Of a stretch of 64,000 nucleotides of DNA, positions 15,680 to 23,140 are shown one piece after another. This DNA comes from Viridibacterium sediminicola (GTDB lineage: Bacteria; Pseudomonadota; Gammaproteobacteria; Burkholderiales; Rhodocyclaceae): positions 372,001-436,000 of the forward strand of contig NZ_JBDIVE010000001.1 in the NCBI RefSeq assembly GCF_039631295.1, written 5' to 3'. Below the pieces are notes generated by a model, which was not told where the DNA came from, did not search any database, and saw only the letters and a program-made list of their open reading frames with translations. Within the stretch, counting starts at the first letter, position 1. Every line of letters starts with the position of its first letter. The position numbers and the translations under genes are program-made.

Positions 15680-17056
15680 TCACGTCCGCTTGATCGCAAA
15701 GCTCTCCAGATACGCCTCCGGCTTCATCGGGTCGAACTCCTTGCCGAGCACCTTGAACTTGGCGTAGTTGTCCTTGGGCGCGGCGATGCCGACTTCGGCC
15801 ATGCGCTTCCTCGCATCGGTGAGCAGGTACACCTTTTCGGCGATGTCCTTGTACTGCACCTCGCCCTTCACATAGCCCCAGCGCTTCATCTGGGTGAGGA
15901 TCCACACTGCCATCGAATACCAGGGGAAGGGGTCGAAGTCGGCGCGTGTCGGCACGTTCTGCACCTGGCCCAGACCATCGGCGAAGCGGCCGGTGAGCAC
16001 CTGCTCCAGCACCGTCTTGGGCTGGTTGAGGTAATTGGCGGGCGACAGCACCTCGGCCATGATCGGCCGGTTCTTCGGATCGCGCGCCATCTTCGAGGCC
16101 GTCAGCACGGCGCGATACAGCGCGGCAAAGGTGTTGGGGTTCTGCTTGACGAACTCGGCCGGCGCAGCGAAGGAACAACAGGGGTGACCATCCCAGATAT
16201 CTTTCGACAAAATGTGGATGAAGCCCACTTCGTCATACACCGCGCGCTGGTTGAAGGGGTCCGGGCCGAGGAAGCCGTCGATATTGCCGGCACGCAGATT
16301 GGCCACCATCTCGGGCGGTGGCACGACGCGGATCTGGATGTCCTTGTCCGGGTCCAGACCATGCTCGGCAACGTAGTAGCGCAGCAGGAAGTTGTGCATC
16401 GAGTAGTCGAAGGGCACGGCGAACTTGAAGCCCTTCCACAGCTTCGGATCGCGCTTGTCCTTGTGCTTCATCGCCAGCGTGATGGCCTGGCCATTGGTGT
16501 TCTGGATTGTCGCCACATTCACCGCCAGCGGGTTCGAGCCCACACCCAGCGACATCGCGATGGGCATCGGCGCCAGCATGTGCGAGGCGTCGTATTCCTT
16601 GTTGATGACCTTGTCGCGGATCAGCGCCCAGCTTGCCGTTTTGACCACCTGCACATCCAGGCCTTGGGCGCGATAGAAGCCCAGCGGATCAGCCATCACG
16701 ATGGGGCTGGAACAGGTGATCGGGATGAAGCCGATCTTCAGGCTGGTCTTCTCCAGCGGCGCTTTCTCGGCGGCCATGGCCTCCAGCGCGCCAAACGGGA
16801 ATACTGAGGAAATCGCCGCCAGCGCCGTCGAACGGCCGACGGCCTGCAAGAAGCGGCGGCGTTTGGCATCGTCTGGAAACACAGCGCGCATCACCGCCGA
16901 CTCGATGACGCGCTGGTTCATTGCCTCATCCGAAGCGTCGGCCGCCAGATCGAGCGCGGCGGCGTCATGCTCGGCCTGCGAATGGTGGCGGCCGCAGCTG
17001 CAGCTGCCGGCGCCAAGCTGGTTGCGATGATCGAATGGATCCTTGAATGCAGACAT
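15680..17056 (-). CDS. cynA: ABC transporter substrate-binding protein, nitrate/cyanate (NrtA/CmpA) type, Tat-exported
   Basis: A 458-residue periplasmic binding protein of the NrtA/CmpA/CynA family. An N-terminal segment of about 65 residues precedes a twin-arginine signal at residues 66-70 (RRRFL, then QAVGRSTALAAISSVFPFGA) with likely cleavage after AMA near residue 95. The mature part shows LKIGFIPITCSSPIVMAD, GFLGPDPFNQRAVYDEVG and DIWDGHPCCSFAAP, all typical of this family. The start at 17056 has a good ribosome site (AGGAGAGG, about 7 bases upstream). Upstream of the Tat motif lies a Cys/His cluster (SCSCGRHHSQAEH, residues 18-30), which I have seen in related proteins and which could bind metal. 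First gene of the operon. Confidence 0.88.
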   Translation of the reverse strand: MSAFKDPFDHRNQLGAGSCSCGRHHSQAEHDAAALDLAADASDEAMNQRVIESAVMRAVFPDDAKRRRFLQAVGRSTALAAISSVFPFGALEAMAAEKAPLEKTSLKIGFIPITCSSPIVMADPLGFYRAQGLDVQVVKTASWALIRDKVINKEYDASHMLAPMPIAMSLGVGSNPLAVNVATIQNTNGQAITLAMKHKDKRDPKLWKGFKFAVPFDYSMHNFLLRYYVAEHGLDPDKDIQIRVVPPPEMVANLRAGNIDGFLGPDPFNQRAVYDEVGFIHILSKDIWDGHPCCSFAAPAEFVKQNPNTFAALYRAVLTASKMARDPKNRPIMAEVLSPANYLNQPKTVLEQVLTGRFADGLGQVQNVPTRADFDPFPWYSMAVWILTQMKRWGYVKGEVQYKDIAEKVYLLTDARKRMAEVGIAAPKDNYAKFKVLGKEFDPMKPEAYLESFAIKRT

Positions 17057-17248
17057 GTCAGCGTCCTCTCCTGAAAGCTTGAGCAAGCTTAGGGTGCAGG
17101 CCGCCGGGCGGCTATCAAGACGGCGATGATTGTCGTGTAGTGGAATCACTACAGCGCCGGGCGCACAAGCTGCACAAGCCTTGATCCAGTACGCAATCGG
17201 CACATGCAGCGCCTGCTAGGCTGGGCTTGGATCAAGAGAGGATGAGTC

Positions 17249-19006
17249 ATGAATGTGCAGGACACGCTGCAGACCCTTGACGGTCTGTTCCGGCGCGGCG
17301 AGTACGACAAGGTCGAGCCCTTCATGCTGGAGCATCTGGCACGCGCCGAGGCTGAGGGCGACAAGGGCTCGGCGCTCAGCATCCTCAACGAGCTGATGGG
17401 CTATTACCGCAGCCAGAGCCGTTTTCGCGATGCGCTCGCGCTGGGCGACAAGGCGCTGGGCCTGCTCGATGCGATGGGCCTCAAGGGCAGCATCCACTAC
17501 GCCACGACCCTGCTCAATATCGCCACCGCCTACCGCGCAGACGGTCAGACGCGCAAGGCGATCAGCTTGTTTGAAGAGGTCGGCCAGCGCTTTCTCGCCT
17601 TGCAGGTACAGGACACCTACCTGGTCGCCTCGCTGTACAACAATCTCGCCCTGGCCTGGCAGGAAGCCGGCGACCATGCCAAGGCCATCGCCTTCCTCGA
17701 TGCGGCCTTGCCGCTGATCCGCACGCGCCAGGGTGGCGAGGTCGACGTCGCGGTGTCGCTGACCAATCTGGCACTCTCACGCACCCGCCTGGGCCAGCTT
17801 GCCGAGTCGCGCGCCGCCTTGCAGGAAGCGCTGCGGCTATTCGAATCGCAAACCCGCATCAGTGGTCACTACAGCGCAGCGCTGGCCGCCTTCGCCGAAC
17901 TCAACTACAAGGAAGGGCGGCTGCAGGAAGCCGTTGCCTTGTACGAGCGAGCGCTGGCCGAGATCGTGCCACGCTTTGGCAAGAACACGCAGTACGCGAT
18001 CACCCTGGAGAGTCTGGCACTGGCGCTCGACCGTCTTGATCCGGCGCGCAGCGCAGCCCTGCTGGCCGAGGCGCGGCAGATCCTGCATGTCGAGAAGGCC
18101 GAGCCGGCAGCGATGTCGGGGCTGGAGCTGGCACGCAGCTATTACCAGGCGGTGCGCGGCGAATTGCTGGCCAGCTTCGCGCCGGTGGCCCAGCGCATTG
18201 CCTTTGGCCTGGTCGGCCATGGTTCGGAATGCTTCGGCTTTGACGACGCCTTGTCGCGTGACCACGACTTCGGCCCCGGCTTCTGCATCTGGCTCACTGA
18301 CGAAGATTACGCGCTGTTCGGCGCACGCCTGCAAACCGAGTACGCCCAGCTGCCACGCGAATTCGCCGGCTTCGCGGCGCGCCAGGTCAGCCCGCGCAGC
18401 GAGCAGCGCGTCGGCGTGTTCCGCATCAGTGATTTCTACGCGCAGTTTCTCGGCGCACCCAACTTGCCTGTCAGCGATGCCGACTGGCTGCAGATTCCAG
18501 AAGAGCTGCTGGCTTGCGCCTGCAATGGCGAAGTGTTTGCCGACCCGCTGGGCGAATTCAGCCGCTTGCGTGCACAGCTGCAGGCTTACTACCCGGATGG
18601 CATCATCCGCCGCAAGCTCGCGCAGGCCGTCGCCAAGATGGCGCAAAGCGGCCAATACAATCTGCCGCGCGCCCTGCAACGCGGCGAGCTGGTCACGGCG
18701 CAGCTGGCGCGTGCCGAGTTCATGCGCCATGCCTGTTGCGCTGCGTTTGTCCTCAACCGTCGTTACGCACCGGTTTACAAATGGCTGCATCGCGGCCTGC
18801 GCACGCTGCCCAAGCTAGGCGATCTGCATGGCGTGCTCGATGCACTGGCGCGCGCACCAATCGACGCCAGCCAGGAACTCGTCGCGCAGATCTGCCAGAC
18901 GGTGCTGGACGAACTGATCGCGCAAGACTTCAGCACAGCCGGCGACAGCTTTCTCGAAACGCATGTCGACACCATTCTCGGACGCAAGCGGAGCAGCCCA
19001 GCATGA
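17249..19006 (+). CDS. TPR protein fused to a DUF4037 nucleotidyltransferase-fold domain
   Basis: A 585-residue protein in three parts. Residues 1-285 are tandem tetratricopeptide-like helices (for example LYNNLALAWQEAGDHAKAIAFLDAAL, residues 129-154). Residues about 300-440 carry the DUF4037 domain with a DNA polymerase beta-type nucleotidyltransferase signature: G325-S326, then eleven residues and the metal-binding pair D338-x-D340 (SRDHDFG). Residues about 450-585 are helical with NRRYAPVYKWLHRGL, like the substrate-side helical domain of aminoglycoside-type nucleotidyltransferases. So it may transfer a nucleotide to a small molecule or protein chosen by the TPR region; the target is unknown. 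Its stop overlaps the next gene's start (ATGA), implying joint translation with the DUF4125 gene. Confidence 0.75.
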   Translation: MNVQDTLQTLDGLFRRGEYDKVEPFMLEHLARAEAEGDKGSALSILNELMGYYRSQSRFRDALALGDKALGLLDAMGLKGSIHYATTLLNIATAYRADGQTRKAISLFEEVGQRFLALQVQDTYLVASLYNNLALAWQEAGDHAKAIAFLDAALPLIRTRQGGEVDVAVSLTNLALSRTRLGQLAESRAALQEALRLFESQTRISGHYSAALAAFAELNYKEGRLQEAVALYERALAEIVPRFGKNTQYAITLESLALALDRLDPARSAALLAEARQILHVEKAEPAAMSGLELARSYYQAVRGELLASFAPVAQRIAFGLVGHGSECFGFDDALSRDHDFGPGFCIWLTDEDYALFGARLQTEYAQLPREFAGFAARQVSPRSEQRVGVFRISDFYAQFLGAPNLPVSDADWLQIPEELLACACNGEVFADPLGEFSRLRAQLQAYYPDGIIRRKLAQAVAKMAQSGQYNLPRALQRGELVTAQLARAEFMRHACCAAFVLNRRYAPVYKWLHRGLRTLPKLGDLHGVLDALARAPIDASQELVAQICQTVLDELIAQDFSTAGDSFLETHVDTILGRKRSSPA

Positions 19007-19623
19007 ACATCATTGAAGCCATCATCAGCCTTGAGTGGCAGGCCTTCGACGCGGTGCAGAACGAAGGCGGCCGCGCCAGCTGTCAGGACGATCACGAAAC
19101 CTTCGAGATCATGCGCAAGAGCCAGTTCCTGTGCTGGGACGAAGCCACGCAACTGGCCTATCTGGACGATCTGCAACGCGCCAAGCGCGCCGGCCGCAAC
19201 CTCGTGCAGGAAAAATACGCACGCATGATGGCCTCCACCGCGCCCGCGCGCTATGCCGAATTCGCCCACCTGCTGCCGGTGCTGGAGGCCGCACAAATTG
19301 CACGCATCGAAGCCGTCGTCGCCGTCGAAGTAGCCTGGCGCGAAGCCTTCGCACGCGAGTATCCGCACATGTCGGACAAGGCGCGCCTGATCCGCACGAC
19401 GCAGGACACGCCCTACTCCACATCGTTCGAAACCTATCTGCGCGGCGAGCTCTACACCTACTCGCCGAACACGCTAGTTCTCTACTGCAAGCTGGTCGAC
19501 CGCTACCGCAGCGAAGACCGCAACCTCAGCACCGAGACCATGGAGCACACCGCCCGCCTCTACGGCTACACCAGCCTGGCCGCCGCCGAGCGCAAGCTGG
19601 AAGCCGGCTCGCAAGCGGTGTAG
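19003..19623 (+). CDS. DUF4125 family protein
   Basis: A 206-residue protein that I recognise as DUF4125 (recalled, not searched): starts NIIEAIISLEWQAFDAVQNE, contains GGRASCQDDHETFEIMRKSQ, then YLDDLQRAKRAGRNLVQEKYARMM and YSTSFETYLRGELYTYSP. It is all-helical, without signal or membrane segment. No biochemical role is established. The ATG overlaps the stop of the TPR/nucleotidyltransferase gene (ATGA, 19003-19006), the hallmark of a two-gene functional unit. I recall DUF4125 and DUF4037 genes as neighbours in other bacteria, so the pairing is probably conserved. Confidence 0.72.
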   Translation: MNIIEAIISLEWQAFDAVQNEGGRASCQDDHETFEIMRKSQFLCWDEATQLAYLDDLQRAKRAGRNLVQEKYARMMASTAPARYAEFAHLLPVLEAAQIARIEAVVAVEVAWREAFAREYPHMSDKARLIRTTQDTPYSTSFETYLRGELYTYSPNTLVLYCKLVDRYRSEDRNLSTETMEHTARLYGYTSLAAAERKLEAGSQAV

Positions 19624-19682
19624 AGGCCACGTCCGCCGCACTGCGCGCTACCATGGCAAGCTGCCAATATCAGGAAGCCAGC

Positions 19683-19919
19683 ATGAGCAGCGACGACCTC
19701 GCCCCCCTGCCCAGCATCGCGCCGGGCCGCTACCGCCACTACAAGGGCGGCGAATACGAAGTGCTGGGCGTCGTCCGCCACAGCGAGAGCCTTGAGCCAA
19801 TGGTGCTCTACCGCCCGCTCTATAACGACAGCGGCAGCTGGGTGCGCCCCTTTGCGATGTTTCTCGAAGAGCTGGAGATCGACGGCCAGCGCGTGCCGCG
19901 CTTCGCGCCCCTGGGCTAG
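19683..19919 (+). CDS. DUF1653 family small protein
   Basis: A 78-residue protein with the DUF1653 core PGRYRHYKGGEYEVLGVVRH, then SLEPMVLYRPLY and WVRPFAMFLEELE. These are small beta-rich cytoplasmic proteins of unknown function. The ATG at 19683 lies 59 bases after the DUF4125 stop. Its stop codon TAG is part of the CTAG that begins the terminal inverted repeat of the MITE-like element at 19916, so the insertion ended exactly at, or created, this 3' end. Confidence 0.78.
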   Translation: MSSDDLAPLPSIAPGRYRHYKGGEYEVLGVVRHSESLEPMVLYRPLYNDSGSWVRPFAMFLEELEIDGQRVPRFAPLG

Positions 19920-20187
19920 GGCGTGTTCGCAGTAGGCGAGGGGATTGCGTTGAGGACTATGGCTTGCGGGACAAGGCGTGCGACGCGGTGCGGGGTGGCT
20001 CCCACGCACAAGGAGCGCAACGCAGTAGCGCAGGCCATAGTCCTCAACCCGAAGGGCTCGGACGAAATGGGCGCATGGCTGCGTTGCGGCGACTCGCCAG
20101 GAGACTACCCTGCCAGCGTCGCCGCGCCTTGCCCTGCACCCATTGCGTGCGAGCGCAAGCCCTCGCCTACTGCGAACACGCCCTAGG
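19916..20187. mobile_element. MITE-like element, 272 bp, 28-bp perfect terminal inverted repeats
   Basis: The 28 bases at 19916-19943 (CTAGGGCGTGTTCGCAGTAG, then GCGAGGGG) are the exact inverse of 20160-20187. Inside, GTTGAGGACTATGGC (19949-19963) is perfectly inverted at 20034-20048, and further partial inversions follow, so much of the element can fold on itself. No transposase is encoded. The CTAG at each end could be a 4-bp palindromic target duplication, as made by IS5-type transposases that prefer YTAR sites, leaving GGGCGTG as the true tip. That assignment is inference. The 169 bases after it, up to 20356, contain nothing I can assign. Confidence 0.75.
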
Positions 20188-20356
20188 ACCGCGCATGCCG
20201 CCAAATTAAGGTTCAAATACGCATCTACTTCCGCAAGGACAAGGCTCAGCCAAGACAGATAATGGCAAGCACGGCCTTGGTACTTCGGGCTCAGTGAGCA
20301 ACGCGCCCCAAGCCCGCGTGAGGGCGCTCCGCCGCAAACCTCTCAGACAAGCTGCC

Positions 20357-21313
20357 ATGTCAAACACACCGGTCAAAACTGAAGCCGAGATCTACACACT
20401 GTGCCAGCAGGTGCTGTCTGGCAGCGTCAATATCAGCGCGCTGATCAATGTCCTGATCAACGACTTGCGCAGCACCCTCAGCGAAGACCGGGCTCTGGTG
20501 CCGGCGATGAAGCGTCGCGTGGCGGTCCATCTGGGCGTGGAGGACTTCGATGAACTGCTGATCCCCTTGCTGGCCAGCATCGCGGACGACAATCTCAGAT
20601 ACCAGTACGCCAACCACTTCGCCGCCATCGCGCTCCACACCGGAGAACACGCGCTGGCCCTGCGCTATTTCGCGCTGGCGCTCAGCCCTGAGCGTCGCAC
20701 CGAACACACCGAGTCGGTCGCCATCGTCGCCGCCGAGCAGGAAAGTTACGATGACAACGCCTTGCACATCGATCTGGCGGTCCGCGTGGTCGTCTCTGCC
20801 GCGCCGGAGCTCGCCCGCCTGCACCAGCGCGGCAAGCTGCGCATCCTCGACCTGTGCTGCGGCACCGGACTCAGCGCCCTGCCGCTGATCGGCTTTGGCG
20901 ACCATATCGAAGGCGTGGACCTCGATGTCAGCGGCGTCCGCCGCGCCGGCCGCGAAGTCCTCTACGCGCAGCTGCACGAGGGCGATGCCATCGGCGTGCT
21001 GCAAAATCTGTCAGGCCCCTTCGACCTGATCCAGTGCATCGGCGCGATCTACCATTTCCCGCAAGCGGACTGGCTGTTTGAACAGGCCGAGCGCCTGCTC
21101 GCCCCCGGCGGCCTGCTGCTGTTCAACAACTGGCCCTGCCCCGACAGCGCTGACACCCTGGTCACCTGCAGCGGCAACCTCCGCCACTGCCACAGCGAGC
21201 GCTACCTCAACCAGCTCGCCCAGCGCCATCAACTGATCCCCGCCGGCAAGACCTGGCACACCATCTACGGCAACCTGCCGAACTGGTTCATGAAGTACAG
21301 CAAGGCAAGCTAA
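20357..21313 (+). CDS. class I SAM-dependent methyltransferase
   Basis: A 318-residue protein. The N-terminal half (about residues 1-150) is helical and TPR-like (YANHFAAIALHTGEHALALRYFALAL). The C-terminal half is a Rossmann methyltransferase: motif I LRILDLCCGTGLSALPL, acidic loop GVDLDVSG, then FDLIQCIGAIYHFPQADWLF and LLAPGGLLLFNNW (motifs II-III). The substrate is unknown. I chose the ATG at 20357; a GTG at 20294 in the same frame would add 21 residues, and neither has a strong ribosome site. It lies downstream of the MITE-like element and converges on a response-regulator gene. Confidence 0.75.
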   Translation: MSNTPVKTEAEIYTLCQQVLSGSVNISALINVLINDLRSTLSEDRALVPAMKRRVAVHLGVEDFDELLIPLLASIADDNLRYQYANHFAAIALHTGEHALALRYFALALSPERRTEHTESVAIVAAEQESYDDNALHIDLAVRVVVSAAPELARLHQRGKLRILDLCCGTGLSALPLIGFGDHIEGVDLDVSGVRRAGREVLYAQLHEGDAIGVLQNLSGPFDLIQCIGAIYHFPQADWLFEQAERLLAPGGLLLFNNWPCPDSADTLVTCSGNLRHCHSERYLNQLAQRHQLIPAGKTWHTIYGNLPNWFMKYSKAS

Positions 21314-21325
21314 GGCGGAGTCGAC

Positions 21326-21967
21326 TCACACCAGCTGATGCCGCAGCGCGTAGTTCGCCAGCTCGATGTTGTTGGCCAGCTGCAGCTTTTGCAGGATGCG
21401 TGCGCGGTAGGTGCTGATGGTGTTGGCGGAGAGCGAGAGCTGGCGCCCGATGTCGTTGATGGCGTGACCCTGGGCGAGCAGCTGCAGCACCTGGAACTCG
21501 CGGTTGGAGAGCGCTTCGTGCGGCGCGCGCGCATGGTCGCGGCGGATGTCCTGCGTCATCAGCTCGGCGATCTCGGGCGTAACATAGGTGCCGCCTTCCG
21601 CCGCGCGCACAATGGCGGCGAGCAAGATGTCGGGCGCACAGCCTTTGTTGAGGTAGCCATTGGCACCGCTGCGGATCGCGCGCAGTGCGAATTGCGATTC
21701 CGGATAGACCGACAGCATGATCACACCGATGCGCGGAAATTCGCTGCGCACGCTGCCCAGCACATCGAGCCCGTCGCGATCACCGAGCGCGATGTCGAGC
21801 AGCACCACGTCGATACGGCCAGCGCGCAGGCTGCGCAGTGCGGCAGGGCCGTCAGCGGCTTCCTCGATCTGGCCGATACGCGCATCTTCGGCGAGGATCT
21901 GGCGCAGGCCGCGGCGGATGATCATGTGGTCATCGACCAGCAGGATATTGATGCCTGCGGCGCTCAT
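21326..21967 (-). CDS. response regulator, NarL/FixJ family
   Basis: A 213-residue response regulator. The receiver domain has the acidic pocket (LLVDDH), phospho-acceptor Asp in DVVLLDIALGDRDG (about residue 55) and the switch lysine in YLNKGCAP. The C-terminal LuxR-type helix-turn-helix reads LSNREFQVLQLLAQGHAIND, then IGRQLSLSANTISTYRARIL. Its start overlaps the end of the sensor kinase gene by 4 bases (ATGA), so the two are translated together. Target genes cannot be read from the sequence. Confidence 0.9.
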   Translation of the reverse strand: MSAAGINILLVDDHMIIRRGLRQILAEDARIGQIEEAADGPAALRSLRAGRIDVVLLDIALGDRDGLDVLGSVRSEFPRIGVIMLSVYPESQFALRAIRSGANGYLNKGCAPDILLAAIVRAAEGGTYVTPEIAELMTQDIRRDHARAPHEALSNREFQVLQLLAQGHAINDIGRQLSLSANTISTYRARILQKLQLANNIELANYALRHQLV

Positions 21968-23127
21968 GCGAAGACTCCACCGAGGATGAGCTTCACCGTG
22001 GTGCCAGCGCCGGGCGCGCTGTCGATGAGGAGTTCAGCGCCGAGTGCGCGGGCCCGCTCGTGCATGCCGAGCAGGCCGAAGCTGGTGGCTTGCGTGGGGA
22101 TCTGCATGCCGCGCCCGTTGTCACGCACGCTGAGCACCAGGCGATCGGCCTCGGCGCTGGCCTGCAGCAGCACTTCACTGGCCTCGGCATGGCGGGCGAT
22201 ATTGGTCAGCACTTCCTGCACGATGCGGTAGAGCGCAACTTCAGCCTCGCGCCCCAGGCGACAACGCTCGACGAGGCTGGCGCAACGGTATTCGCACTGC
22301 AGACCGCTGCGCGTGCGAAAGTCCTGCAGCAACCATTCCAGCGCCGCCCACAGGCCCAGATGTTCGAGCACGCCAGGGCGCAAATCGGTGAGGATGCGGC
22401 GCAACGCCTCCATTGCCGTACCGGCAATATCGAGCATGCCCTCTACCTTGCCACGCAGCGCCGGCTGCTCACTCAGGCGCTGGCCCAGCCAGTTGAGTTC
22501 GAGCTGCAAGGCGGTGAGCGAGGCGCCCAGATCGTCGTGAATGTCGCGCGCGATGTGGCGCCGCTCCTCCTCGCGCACACGCTCCAGATGGGACGACAGC
22601 GCCTGCAGCGCGCTGTGCGACTGCTGCAGCTGGGCATGGGCGGCAGACAAATCTGCGGTGCGCTGAATCACGCGCTGCTCCAGCTCATCGTGCGCACGCT
22701 GCAAGGCGCGCTCGGCCGCCTTGCGTACGCTGATGTCATTGAAGGTCACAACCGCACCAACGACCTTGTCGCCATCGAGTATCGGATAGCTGGCGTATTC
22801 GGCCGGGAAGGATGAGCCATCGCGCCGCCACAGCACTTCGTCCTCGACGCGCACGCCCTGGCCTTGCTGGTAAGCGCGGAAGATGCGGCAGTCCTGCACC
22901 GGCATCAGCTGACCATCGGCATGCGAGTGGTGCATCAGGTAGTGCATGTTGCGGCCGAGTACTTCGTCCGGGCTGAAACCCAGCATCGCCGCGCCTGCCT
23001 GGTTGATGAAGATGCAGCGCCCGCGCAAGTCGATGCCGTAGATGCCCTCGCCGGTCGATTCGAGCAGGGCTTCAAGCTGGCGGCGCCAGGCGTGGTGGTG
23101 CGAGAGGTCGTGGAGATTGGCGAACAT
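21964..23127 (-). CDS. PAS-domain sensor histidine kinase, HisKA_3 (NarX/UhpB) type
   Basis: A 387-residue soluble kinase. A PAS domain occupies about residues 15-135 (GEGIYGIDLRGRCIFINQAG, then AMLGFSPDEVLGRNMHYLMH), followed by a coiled coil (residues about 135-190), the HisKA_3 dimerisation/phospho-acceptor helix with the histidine in RRHIARDIHDDLGASL, and an HATPase_c domain (LTNIARHAEASEV, DNGRGM, FGLLGMHERARALGAEL). No membrane segment is present, so it senses a cytoplasmic signal. It starts 13 bases after the gamma-glutamyltransferase-family gene on the same strand and overlaps its partner regulator by 4 bases. Confidence 0.9.
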   Translation of the reverse strand: MFANLHDLSHHHAWRRQLEALLESTGEGIYGIDLRGRCIFINQAGAAMLGFSPDEVLGRNMHYLMHHSHADGQLMPVQDCRIFRAYQQGQGVRVEDEVLWRRDGSSFPAEYASYPILDGDKVVGAVVTFNDISVRKAAERALQRAHDELEQRVIQRTADLSAAHAQLQQSHSALQALSSHLERVREEERRHIARDIHDDLGASLTALQLELNWLGQRLSEQPALRGKVEGMLDIAGTAMEALRRILTDLRPGVLEHLGLWAALEWLLQDFRTRSGLQCEYRCASLVERCRLGREAEVALYRIVQEVLTNIARHAEASEVLLQASAEADRLVLSVRDNGRGMQIPTQATSFGLLGMHERARALGAELLIDSAPGAGTTVKLILGGVFA

Positions 23128-23140
23128 TTCGCCATCCTAC

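Noticed and set aside
14759..16807. Long plus-strand open frame opposite the cyn transporter genes
   Set aside because: It is the antisense shadow of well-supported cynB and cynA genes, with no recognisable domain and amino-acid use (many His, Arg, Gln) typical of GC-rich shadows.
17198..17213. Sigma-54-like sequence before the TPR/nucleotidyltransferase gene
   Set aside because: The spacing of GG and GC is right but the -12 element (GCGCC) is poor and there is no NtrC-type site nearby.
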